Below, in pieces: positions 33,908-41,583 of a DNA stretch of 64,000 nt. Under the pieces are notes generated by a model. It saw nothing but the letters and a program-made list of their open reading frames with translations, ran no database searches and had not been told where the DNA came from. Source of the DNA: Ensifer adhaerens (GTDB taxonomy: Bacteria; Pseudomonadota; Alphaproteobacteria; Rhizobiales; Rhizobiaceae); the NCBI RefSeq assembly GCF_028993555.1, contig NZ_CP118612.1:124001-188000 (forward strand), written 5' to 3'. The position numbers and the translations under genes are program-made. How positions within the stretch are numbered: position 1 is the first letter of the stretch; each line of letters opens with the position of its first letter.

Positions 33908-34978
33908 ATGTCCGCCGTTTCCCTTCAGGGCATCGATATCTCCTACGGCTCCGTCGATGTCGTCCGCAATCTCGATCTTGATATCCGTTCGGGCGAATTC
34001 GTCGTCTTCGTCGGTCCCTCCGGCTGTGGCAAGTCGACGACGCTTCGCCTGATCGCCGGCCTGGAGGAGGGACGCTCGGGCCAGATCTCCATCGGCGGCC
34101 GCATCGTCAATGACGTCGATCCGGCAAAGCGCGATGTCGCCATGGTGTTCCAGAACTATGCGCTCTTCCCGCACATGTCCGTCGCCGACAACATTTCCTT
34201 CGGCATGCGGCTGCGCGGCGAAGCGAGGGAGAAGATCCAGGCAAGTGTTACGGGAGTTGCGCGCATGGTCGGCCTTCAGGATCACCTGCACAAGCGGCCG
34301 GGCGCGCTGTCGGGCGGCCAGCGGCAGCGCGTGGCGCTTGCCCGCGCCATCGTGCGCAAACCGGCCGTCTTCCTGTTCGACGAGCCGCTCTCCAATCTCG
34401 ATGCGGAGTTCCGCGCCGCCATGCGCTACGAGCTAAGCAGGCTCCACCGCGAACTCGGCTCGACCATGATCTACGTCACCCACGACCAGGTCGAGGCGAT
34501 GACGATGGGCGACCGTATCGCCGTGCTCGCTCCCTTGAAGCAGGCTGGCCGCTCGAACCTCATGCAGTTCGGGACGCCGGAAGAAGTCTATCACCGTCCG
34601 GCCAACCTGTTCGTCGCCAAGTTCATCGGCTCGCCGCCGATGAACTTCTTCGACGGCCACGCGAACGGCGCTGCTGTCTCCATCGGTGCGCTCAGCTTTC
34701 CGGGCGCAAGCCATCTTCCGGCCGACCTCACGGTCGGCATCCGCCCGGAGCACGTTGGTCTCGGCACGGGCGAGGGACCTTCTGTTGCCGGCACGGTGGA
34801 GGGGGTGGAAAACCTCGGGCACGAGAAGCTCTGGCTTCTCGCAACTGAGCAGGGGCGGGTCGTCGCCCGCACATCGGGCGCGGTCAGCCACGCTGTCGGT
34901 GATCGCATCAGCGTGCATTTCGTGACGGAAAAGATCCACCTCTTCGACCGAGCAACGGGCGAGAGAGTCGAGGTCTAG
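33908..34978 (+). CDS. Sugar ABC transporter ATP-binding protein (UgpC/MsmX/MalK type)
   Basis: 356 aa. Walker [18 protein letters not shown] near residue 37, Q-loop MVFQNYALFPHM, signature [16 protein letters not shown], Walker [14 protein letters not shown] and the H-loop VTHDQVEAMTMGD. The C-terminal ~120 residues form the TOBE/MOP-type regulatory domain of the MalK branch (VGIRPEHVGLGTGEG). It closes the ABC operon; no further gene is attached. Confidence 0.92.
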   Translation: MSAVSLQGIDISYGSVDVVRNLDLDIRSGEFVVFVGPSGCGKSTTLRLIAGLEEGRSGQISIGGRIVNDVDPAKRDVAMVFQNYALFPHMSVADNISFGMRLRGEAREKIQASVTGVARMVGLQDHLHKRPGALSGGQRQRVALARAIVRKPAVFLFDEPLSNLDAEFRAAMRYELSRLHRELGSTMIYVTHDQVEAMTMGDRIAVLAPLKQAGRSNLMQFGTPEEVYHRPANLFVAKFIGSPPMNFFDGHANGAAVSIGALSFPGASHLPADLTVGIRPEHVGLGTGEGPSVAGTVEGVENLGHEKLWLLATEQGRVVARTSGAVSHAVGDRISVHFVTEKIHLFDRATGERVEV

Positions 34979-35120
34979 GGGGTGCGTGGGCGCCTCGGAA
35001 CCCCGGCGGGCTCGCGCCATGACCAGTGAAGGCTTTGGCGCCGGTGACAGCATAGCTGCCACCGGCTGGCCAACCGCTCGGGAGGTGTAACGTTACCAGC
35101 GGTTGGATTGGGCGATATGC

Positions 35121-36011
35121 TCATTCAGTCAAAAGGTGCCGTTGGAACCATTCCGCGCTCTTGGGGATCAGCAGGTCGTCGACGGTTTGGGTCGTAGTGC
35201 CAGCATTCCAATCGTGGTCGGAGTCGATCTCGACCAGGTCCTCGACCCCTTCATGATAGTTGAGGAGAATCTGACCGGCCGCCGGCTGTGGCGTCACAAT
35301 GGTCTCGCGCTTTCCGACGATCACCCGCAGCGGTCCCGGGTATTTGCCTATGGCTCCTACCGGCGTGACAGTCGGCAACTCCTGGAAGAAGGCCGCTTTC
35401 AACTTGGTCTCTCCGCCCCAGGAGAGTTTCGCCGTCACGATGGCGTCGGGCGATTGCGCAAGCGCACCTTGAACAGTTTCGCGTCCCATGATCGTGCTGT
35501 AGGTCGAAAGCGGGTTCGTCACGGGGGCCCATAGCACGACAGCGGAAGCCTCGGGACGTTTCGCAGCCAAGTGGCCGCCGACGAGGCCACCCTGGCTGTA
35601 TCCCAGTATCCCGATTTTTCTGGTGTCGATCGAGCTCAAAGCTTGAAGGTAGTCGAACGCAAGGACCGCATCCTGTATCTGCCCCGAGAATGTGGTCTCT
35701 TCCCACTTTCCGTCGCTTTCGCCTGAGCCATGGAAATCGATCCGCAAGCTGGCGATGCCGATCTCGGCCAATCGCTTCGCCGTGTGCGCAAACAAGCCGG
35801 CTTGGGAAGATACGATCGGGAATTCGTCCTTCTGGCCAGTAAAACCGTGGAGCATCAAGACCACCGGCGGGGCTGCGGCACCATCGGGTATGTTGAGCAC
35901 GCCGACTATTCCGCGTCCGCCGTCCTCGATGCGGACTTTGCTCTCCGCGGCAAAAGCGCATGTCGCCGCAAGCGTGGCTGAGACCGATGCGACCAAGGAC
36001 AACCAATTCAT
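35121..36011 (-). CDS. Exported alpha/beta hydrolase (esterase-like)
   Basis: 296 aa from ATG 36011 (MNWLSLVASVSATLAATCAF), preceded by GAGAGGAGCAG; the longer frame upstream is not supported. A signal peptide of about 22 residues ends at FAA. The nucleophile elbow LGYSQGGLVGG carries the catalytic Ser, the oxyanion-hole strand is VLMLHGFTGQKDE, and a His lies in DSDHDWNAG near the end. The oxidised (cap-free) fold resembles feruloyl-esterase-like hydrolases. Periplasmic ester hydrolysis of a substrate for the neighbouring catabolic region is possible but unproven. Confidence 0.85.
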   Translation of the reverse strand: MNWLSLVASVSATLAATCAFAAESKVRIEDGGRGIVGVLNIPDGAAAPPVVLMLHGFTGQKDEFPIVSSQAGLFAHTAKRLAEIGIASLRIDFHGSGESDGKWEETTFSGQIQDAVLAFDYLQALSSIDTRKIGILGYSQGGLVGGHLAAKRPEASAVVLWAPVTNPLSTYSTIMGRETVQGALAQSPDAIVTAKLSWGGETKLKAAFFQELPTVTPVGAIGKYPGPLRVIVGKRETIVTPQPAAGQILLNYHEGVEDLVEIDSDHDWNAGTTTQTVDDLLIPKSAEWFQRHLLTE

Positions 36012-36308
36012 TCCCACTGCTCCTCTCAGAGTGATGCATTGCTTCGTCGAGCACCAAACTGAAGGCGTGGCGAGACATCGACAATTTCGCAAAGGGCGGC
36101 TTGGTGACGCTGATAGACGCAACACACGCTCACAAAAGATGCGTGCTTGCCCCCGAGAGAGTTGCGTCAGCCTGCGCCACGTGTTTGCGCAGTGCGAAGT
36201 TGTTGCCCATTCGTTGATTGCTAGAAGATGCCCGCCGCAAAGGCATAGCTCGCCGGACACCCTTTCGTTGTCGAGCACCCTGGCTTCTTGTCCAACTGGG
36301 ATACCAAA
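36012..36308. other. Divergent intergenic region between esterase and MFS genes
   Basis: It holds a weak candidate DeoR-type repeat (TTGCGTCAGC-CTGCGCCA, 36161-36178) with the same 10-bp phasing as the better sites at 52.5-57.2 kb. No gene. Confidence 0.4.
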
Positions 36309-37541
36309 ATGAGCGCAAGCAGATTCTCCCTACGCGCACTTGCGACATCGAGGCGGGTTCGCTGTGCTCTCTTCTTTCTTGCGGGTGGTGTCGGCATCGG
36401 TGCCTGGGCGGCGAGTCTGCCTCTGCTTTCCGCCAAGCTGAACATCGACAAGGGGCAGTTGGGTGCTCTCTTGCTCTGCTTTGCTCTGGGCGCGATCGCG
36501 TTGATGGTAAACATCGGGCGGGTCAGTGACCGGCTCGGCAGCAGCCATCTGCTTAGTCTCGGCGGCAGCCTTGTGTTCGGTGTTTCGATCTTTGCGACCC
36601 CTTTCGTCGACGGGCTGCTCACCGTCGGCGCTCTTATCGTGGTTGCGGGCACGGGCTTCGGGACGCTCGATGTTTCCATGAATATCGAGGCTTCCGACAT
36701 CGAGCGCGCATCGGGTCGCCACCTAATGTCGTCGTTTCATGCGATGTTCAGCATTGGCAACATTGTCGGTGCCTTCCTGGTTGGAGTCGTCTTGTCCTTC
36801 GGCGGACAGATCCACGCGTGTTTGGGAGGGGCTGGCGTCCTTGTCGTCATCACCGCGCTCACCTCCCGTATCATCGACCACGAGACGGACGAAATAGCGA
36901 TACCGCCCGCCAAAGGCACAATTTCCGCAGCCAATCCTTCGCTCAGCAGACAGCAAAGGGTGCTTGTATTGACGTTTGGCGCCATTGGCTTTCTGGCCTT
37001 TCTTGCGGAAGGAGGCATCATTGACTGGTCCGCAGTTTACATGGTGGGAACCTTGGGTGCCTCTGAAAGCGTCGGTGCCTATGCTTTTGCGGCGTTCTCA
37101 GTCTCAATGGCACTTGGCCGGTTGCTCGGCGATATCGTCACGCAGCGGGTGGGGCACGTGAACATGCTCAGATTTGGCGGGATTGTCTGTGGGCTGTCGG
37201 TTCTTGCCATGCTCGTCGCGCACAACGTGGTGGTTGGCATGGTGGCGCTGGCTATTTGCGGCTTCGGTGTCGCCAACATGATCCCGGCCGTATTCGCATC
37301 CGCGGGAAAAGTTGGCTCGCATGCCGCCGGACGCGCGATGTCGATTGTGACCACTCTTGGATACAGTGGTCTGTTGATTGGACCGGCCTTGCTTGGGTTT
37401 ATTGCGCAGATCCCCAGCCTCACCATCAGTCTTGCGCTTGTGGCACTTTCATTTGGAGTCATCTCCTTGGGCACGGTCTACCTGAAGCGCTTGGCCGCGA
37501 AATTTCAGCCAGAGATGAGGGGCTCGAAGCACTACGCATGA
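36309..37541 (+). CDS. MFS transporter, YbjJ-like
   Basis: 410 aa from ATG 36309; TTG 36288 in frame is an alternative but has no RBS. Twelve hydrophobic helices, opening LFFLAGGVGIGAWAASLPLLSAKLNIDKGQLG, with IIDWSAVYM in the middle loop, are hallmarks of the YbjJ-like branch, which is often found beside sugar-derivative genes. The same branch recurs at 57341-58522 at the other end of the catabolic region. Substrate unknown. Confidence 0.87.
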   Translation: MSASRFSLRALATSRRVRCALFFLAGGVGIGAWAASLPLLSAKLNIDKGQLGALLLCFALGAIALMVNIGRVSDRLGSSHLLSLGGSLVFGVSIFATPFVDGLLTVGALIVVAGTGFGTLDVSMNIEASDIERASGRHLMSSFHAMFSIGNIVGAFLVGVVLSFGGQIHACLGGAGVLVVITALTSRIIDHETDEIAIPPAKGTISAANPSLSRQQRVLVLTFGAIGFLAFLAEGGIIDWSAVYMVGTLGASESVGAYAFAAFSVSMALGRLLGDIVTQRVGHVNMLRFGGIVCGLSVLAMLVAHNVVVGMVALAICGFGVANMIPAVFASAGKVGSHAAGRAMSIVTTLGYSGLLIGPALLGFIAQIPSLTISLALVALSFGVISLGTVYLKRLAAKFQPEMRGSKHYA

Positions 37542-37587
37542 TGCGGGGTTTCAACCGCATGCTGCCCAGCGTCGATTGGCACGTTCA

Positions 37588-38469
37588 TCAATCTAGGATC
37601 ATTCGCTCCATCAGCGTCTTTAGATCCCGCGCCACGTCGTAGCTGTTGTCTTGATGCTGCCGATTGCAGAAGAGTTCGCAGCTCCACCAGCCGCGATACC
37701 CCGTTGCCTTTACGGCGTCGACCCAACTTTGCAGGTCGAGGACTCCTTTTCCCGTCGGCACGTCGCGGAGCAACGCTTCATTCGGTAGTCCCCCGTGGTA
37801 CTGCAGGGAATCGCACACATGCACGCCGTAGATGAGATCCTTGTCGAGACGCGCAATTCGATCCGGTGTGTCCCCAGAGGTATATGCGTGCCAGAAATCG
37901 ATGACCAGGCGGACGTTGTCTCGCCGGCAAACCTCGATGATCTGCAGTTGGGCGTCCATCGTGTTGAGCGGAGTCCAGGAGAGAGATTCCAGATATACGA
38001 TCAGCCCGTACTTTGCCGCAACATCAGCGACGGCACGCAGGTTTTCTGCAGTCAGTGTGATCTGGGTCTCGCTCGGCGCATCGATCAGGCCGCGATAAAG
38101 TGCGGGGTAGCGTTGAGCAGAAACAGGTTCGAAGGCCCGTAGGTCGAGCGGCCCGGTAATGGCCTCGATGCCCTTCGCTCCGATCGCAACCGCAAGCCTG
38201 CAGAGTTCCTCCGCCTCTCGCAGCATCTCTTCCCGGTCGGCTCCCTGGCGCTCGAGGTCGATGAGAAAGCCGATGCCCGGAACGTCAAGGGCCTTGAGGC
38301 GTCCCTTGAGATCGTCCTCTGTGAAACCGGAATTGAGAAATGCTGCGATTTTCGATCCCGAAGTTTCGAGGCCATCGAAGCCAACGGTTTGCGCGATATC
38401 GATATCGATCGAGAGCGTGTTGAACTTCGAAGCCATGGAGTGAAATATCAACGTGTCTCGCGTGGTCAT
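37588..38469 (-). CDS. TIM-barrel sugar phosphate isomerase/epimerase
   Basis: About 293 aa. Start taken as ATG 38469 (MTTRDTLIFHSMASKFNTLS) because the ATG at 38478 touches its only possible RBS (ACAGGA), which is properly spaced from 38469. The AP-endonuclease-2/xylose-isomerase-like barrel shows metal-site motifs YLESLSWTPLN (Glu), VIDFWHAYTSGDTPD (Asp, His) and GYRGWWSCELFCNRQ (Glu). Such proteins isomerise or dehydrate keto-sugars (IolE, hydroxypyruvate isomerase-like). It lies 30 bp downstream of the Gfo/Idh gene on the same strand, an IolG/IolE-like pairing. Confidence 0.85.
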   Translation of the reverse strand: MTTRDTLIFHSMASKFNTLSIDIDIAQTVGFDGLETSGSKIAAFLNSGFTEDDLKGRLKALDVPGIGFLIDLERQGADREEMLREAEELCRLAVAIGAKGIEAITGPLDLRAFEPVSAQRYPALYRGLIDAPSETQITLTAENLRAVADVAAKYGLIVYLESLSWTPLNTMDAQLQIIEVCRRDNVRLVIDFWHAYTSGDTPDRIARLDKDLIYGVHVCDSLQYHGGLPNEALLRDVPTGKGVLDLQSWVDAVKATGYRGWWSCELFCNRQHQDNSYDVARDLKTLMERMILD

Positions 38470-38499
38470 TGCTTTCATTCCTGTAGTTGAATTGAAGGA

Positions 38500-39498
38500 C
38501 TATTTGGATTGGACAGGTACGGTCCGCTGGCGCTTGTTGGAGGCCTTGATTGCCTCGGCCGCCCTGAGGGCTATGACGTTGTCGTCGCCTCGACAAAGCC
38601 AGTCGCAAGTGGTTCGCGTGGAGGCGAGAAACCCTTCGATCGTGGTTGCAGGTAGGTCCCTTTCCCTGACAGGAACCAGTTCGTTGCGGGCGTTTGCGCG
38701 CCGGGTCAGTGTGCCCGCCTTTCCGTTCAAAGTGCCCTGAGCGATCAAGGCCCCTTGATCGCCGGCCAGCATGACCAGGCTCTCGATTTCCGCGGTGGTA
38801 TAGCTTTCGAACGCCTGGAACATCGCACCTCCGGACAGACGCATTGCGTAGGAGATTTGCTGCTTGCTCGCGACGTTCGGCGCTGCGGACAGCGCCGAGA
38901 CTTCGATGGGCTCCTGTCCCGTCAAGAAGCGCGCCAGGTCGACGTCTTCGACAGAGACGTCAAGCAGGAGCTCGCCTTGAGAAGGCAATTCCTCGCTTCT
39001 TCGGTTTGGCGGAGAGTGATAAGGCGCGCCGCGGACGATCAAGAGCGATTGAAGTGTCCCAATATGCCCCTCAATCGAGAGGCGCCTCATCGTCTGGTGG
39101 ACGATTGAGGCCCGAGAAGGCTGGTTTACCGCCAGCGCCACGCCTGCTGCCCTGCACTGCTCAACCAGTCCGCCTGCAATCCGGCTGCTGTGGGAAATGG
39201 GAGCGTCGCAAAGTATGTGTTTTCGTGCGTCCGCGGCCGCCGATATGTAGTGCTTCCGACGATCTCTGGCGGCGCTCACATAGGCGAAATCGACGAGCGG
39301 GTCGTTGAGCGCCTGGCTCGCTTCGGTCGACGTTTGCGGGATCTTCAGGTCTTCGGAAAAGAACTTGGCGTACTCCTTGTTCCGGCTGACGACCCAGCGA
39401 GCCTCATGTCCGATCGAACGGATCGCCGCCACCATGTGCTCCGTGGCGATGGTGCCAGTCCCCATCACCGACCATCCTGGCTTTCTCGAAGACGTCAC
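38500..39498 (-). CDS. Gfo/Idh/MocA family oxidoreductase
   Basis: 332 aa. N-terminal Rossmann motif SVMGTGTIATEHMVAAIRSIGHE; the DPLVDFAYVSAARDRRKHYISAA segment matches the NAD-side hinge; the C-terminal alpha/beta domain contains FLTGQEPIEVSALSAA. The usual EKP motif after the Rossmann fold is here CDAPIS rather than CEKP, so the catalytic Lys of the family is not at its standard place. RBS AAGGA. It is divergent from the XRE regulator, with the TGAAG/CTTCA operator between them, so regulation by that protein is likely. Expected substrate: a cyclitol or keto-sugar. Confidence 0.82.
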   Translation of the reverse strand: MTSSRKPGWSVMGTGTIATEHMVAAIRSIGHEARWVVSRNKEYAKFFSEDLKIPQTSTEASQALNDPLVDFAYVSAARDRRKHYISAAADARKHILCDAPISHSSRIAGGLVEQCRAAGVALAVNQPSRASIVHQTMRRLSIEGHIGTLQSLLIVRGAPYHSPPNRRSEELPSQGELLLDVSVEDVDLARFLTGQEPIEVSALSAAPNVASKQQISYAMRLSGGAMFQAFESYTTAEIESLVMLAGDQGALIAQGTLNGKAGTLTRRANARNELVPVRERDLPATTIEGFLASTRTTCDWLCRGDDNVIALRAAEAIKASNKRQRTVPVQSK

Positions 39499-39569
39499 CG
39501 CCGCATCCTTTCCACTCGATGTGTAAAGATTGGCTGGAGGAGCGCTCGTTCACAACTTCGCAAGTTGTT

Positions 39570-39610
39570 GAAGTGCTTCGCAAGATGAAGTATAGTTCGC
39601 TTCATATTGC
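39570..39610. promoter_or_regulatory. XRE-linked operator (site 1) in the Gfo/XRE divergent promoter
   Basis: ATGAAG-N9-CTTCAT at 39585-39605, continuing ATTGC to 39610, with an extra GAAGTGCTTC palindrome at 39570-39579. The CTTCATATTGC edge and the 9-bp spacing recur at 41280-41304. Confidence 0.6.
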
Positions 39611-39633
39611 TTCACATTGGAGAGTGCTTCCGG

Positions 39634-40458
39634 ATGGAACATTTGGGGAAAGACGGTTCTGCATTGGCTGCAAACCTCCGCACGCTCTGCGAGCGTCACG
39701 GATCTGTCGCTGCGGTGTGCCGGAAGATTAACGTCAACCGTCAACAGTTTAATAAGTACCTGTCGGGAGCCCATATCCCTTCGGCCGCCAATCTGAGGAT
39801 TATCGCCAACTACTTCGGCCTTAGCGTGCCGATCTTGTTTTCAGATCCGGATGAGTTCCGCACGCTTGTTGACGGAAACTTTTTTCATGCCATGCAGACC
39901 GCGCGACAACTGCCGGAGTTCTCGCGGTTTGTTTCCAACATGATCGTCGAGAACAAATCGGACCACAACGATATTGTCGGTATCTACGATCGATACCAGT
40001 ATTCCTCCATCTACAAGGGATTTGTGCTGCGGTCGGCCCTCTGCATCTATCAGAACAAAGAATTCCTGCAGCACTACTGTGTGGAGAGATTTCCAAGCTT
40101 CGACGATCCAAGAAAGACGGAATACGTTTTCAAATACTACGGCTTCTGCTTTCCGGTGGCCGATCGATTGTTCACGGCTGATTTCGAGGGAATTCAGTCA
40201 AACGAGCTGACATTTGGCGTCTACGCCCAGGTTAAGCGCAACGCGAAGAAGTTCATGTTCGGGATATCGAGCGGGATCGCAGCAAATGTTTTCCGCCAGC
40301 CGTACTCCACCAAGGTTGCCCTCCATTACCGCGGCCCCGGTCTTCTCCGCCGCGAACACCTGAAGAGCCTGACGGTTATGGACCGCAACGATCCTGCAAT
40401 CCCGCGAGAAGCGCTGCAATATCTGGGGGATGGTTCTGACATGATCCAGATGAACTGA
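39634..40458 (+). CDS. XRE-family transcriptional regulator with C-terminal effector domain
   Basis: 274 aa from ATG 39634 (GGAGAG 9 nt upstream; the frame is open to 39607). The N-terminal HTH is LAANLRTLCERHGSVAAVCR, followed by KINVNRQQFNKYLSGAHIPS. The remaining ~200 residues, rich in aromatic residues (YDRYQYSSIYKGFVL, YVFKYYGFCFPVADR), form a larger domain not seen in ordinary XRE repressors and are presumably ligand-sensing. I do not recognise that domain. Operators next to it and at 41280 suggest control of the Gfo/isomerase unit and of the ThDP operon. Confidence 0.82.
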   Translation: MEHLGKDGSALAANLRTLCERHGSVAAVCRKINVNRQQFNKYLSGAHIPSAANLRIIANYFGLSVPILFSDPDEFRTLVDGNFFHAMQTARQLPEFSRFVSNMIVENKSDHNDIVGIYDRYQYSSIYKGFVLRSALCIYQNKEFLQHYCVERFPSFDDPRKTEYVFKYYGFCFPVADRLFTADFEGIQSNELTFGVYAQVKRNAKKFMFGISSGIAANVFRQPYSTKVALHYRGPGLLRREHLKSLTVMDRNDPAIPREALQYLGDGSDMIQMN

Positions 40459-40496
40459 CGCGCCTAGTGCGCCAGTTCATCCTCGACCAAGGATGA

Positions 40497-41186
40497 CTAT
40501 GGGTGAAGCTCGATGGCGAGCCACACACTGTCGGTGTCGGCGTAGTAGCGATGCCAGGGATACGTCCACTCGTTGTGGCCGGTCACGCGGCAGAAGGGGT
40601 CATGCGAGTATCCGATCGGCATCAGGACGTCCTCATAAATGGTCGTCTGATCGCGGTGCTTGAATTTCTGCATCCGGCCAATGCCATGGATCTGCGTATG
40701 GGTTTCGAGGAACGGGTGTTCGTTGTGGATGAAGCAATCCGTATCGCCGGGCGACCACCACAGATTTAGCTTCAGGGTGAACTCCTGGGTTTCCTTCGAA
40801 GTCGCGCGTTCGTTGGTGAAGACGCGGGGATCCAGAGAGACCTTGCCGATCTCATCCTGCGCAGAGATGTAGAGCGGAGTATCTCTTGGAAAGCTCCGGA
40901 TGCGATTTCCAAGCCAGTCCCAACCCCGGAACATGCAGCCACCAAGATTGGTAGGCTTCACGACCTTGATAAGGGCGGCACGTTCGGCGGACTTGATCTT
41001 TCCGCCCTTCAGCCAGGTCGATTTCCAGGCCGGCACGATCGCAGGGTGTTCATCGCCCGTGACCATGACCGATGGGCTCAGATTGACAACCACTGCGTCG
41101 TCTACATCGTAGTCAACCACATTCTCAACGAGCTTTGCGACGATGAATTCGTCGGCGAAGGCAAGGTTTCTGGTCGCGTTCTGCAC
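40497..41186 (-). CDS. Unknown protein, possible cupin-like enzyme (229 aa)
   Basis: I favour GTG 41186 (VQNATRNLAFADEFIVAKLV), since GGAAGGA is well spaced from it; ATG 41207 has no RBS. There is no signal peptide. The C-terminal half is His/Glu-rich: CFIHNEHPFLETHTQIHGIG, DQTTIYEDVLMPIGYSHDPF, and WTYPWHRYYADTDSVWLAIE. This spacing of His/Glu residues in beta-strands would suit a cupin-type metal site (H-x-E...H). No family can be named. It is convergent with the XRE gene and divergent from the ThDP gene, sharing the 41280 operator region, so it probably belongs to the same catabolic regulon. Confidence 0.7.
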   Translation of the reverse strand: MQNATRNLAFADEFIVAKLVENVVDYDVDDAVVVNLSPSVMVTGDEHPAIVPAWKSTWLKGGKIKSAERAALIKVVKPTNLGGCMFRGWDWLGNRIRSFPRDTPLYISAQDEIGKVSLDPRVFTNERATSKETQEFTLKLNLWWSPGDTDCFIHNEHPFLETHTQIHGIGRMQKFKHRDQTTIYEDVLMPIGYSHDPFCRVTGHNEWTYPWHRYYADTDSVWLAIELHP

Positions 41187-41583
41187 GTCGGATGTCCTTC
41201 CAAGCATTTACTTTTTTTACAGGAAGCCACATCGCATTTCGTTACAAAAGTGCGCGCCTTTGTGATTCAGTATGCGTACTGAAGTGATCTCCGCTTCATA
41301 TTGCGAAATGCTTGGTTCCTCGGCCGAGAACGCGACTGCCTGGAACACGCTCTCTCTTTGCAGCAACGGCCGCGCAATTCGGCGACCATTGTATGAGGTT
41401 GGCTTTCCCTCCGTCGGGTATTTGATGCACTTGGAAACCATGAGTGCGTCACCTTGCTTCAGTGATTCAACTCCTGCGAACTTGAAGCTTCCGCCATCTG
41501 GTCGAGAATAGTGCCATCGTTGGGTAGGTGCTTACTTCCGAATACCTCCCCGTTGAGAAACATAACAATCAGAGGGTCGATCA
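41187..41583. other. Divergent intergenic region of the unknown-protein and ThDP genes
   Basis: About 400 bp without a gene. It contains the second XRE-linked operator (41280-41304) and should carry both divergent promoters. Confidence 0.6.
41280..41304. promoter_or_regulatory. XRE-linked operator (site 2)
   Basis: TGAAG-N9-CTTCA followed by TATTGC; the 11-base CTTCATATTGC and the half-site spacing are identical to 39585-39610. This suggests that the XRE protein encoded at 39634 regulates the genes flanking this site. Confidence 0.6.
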
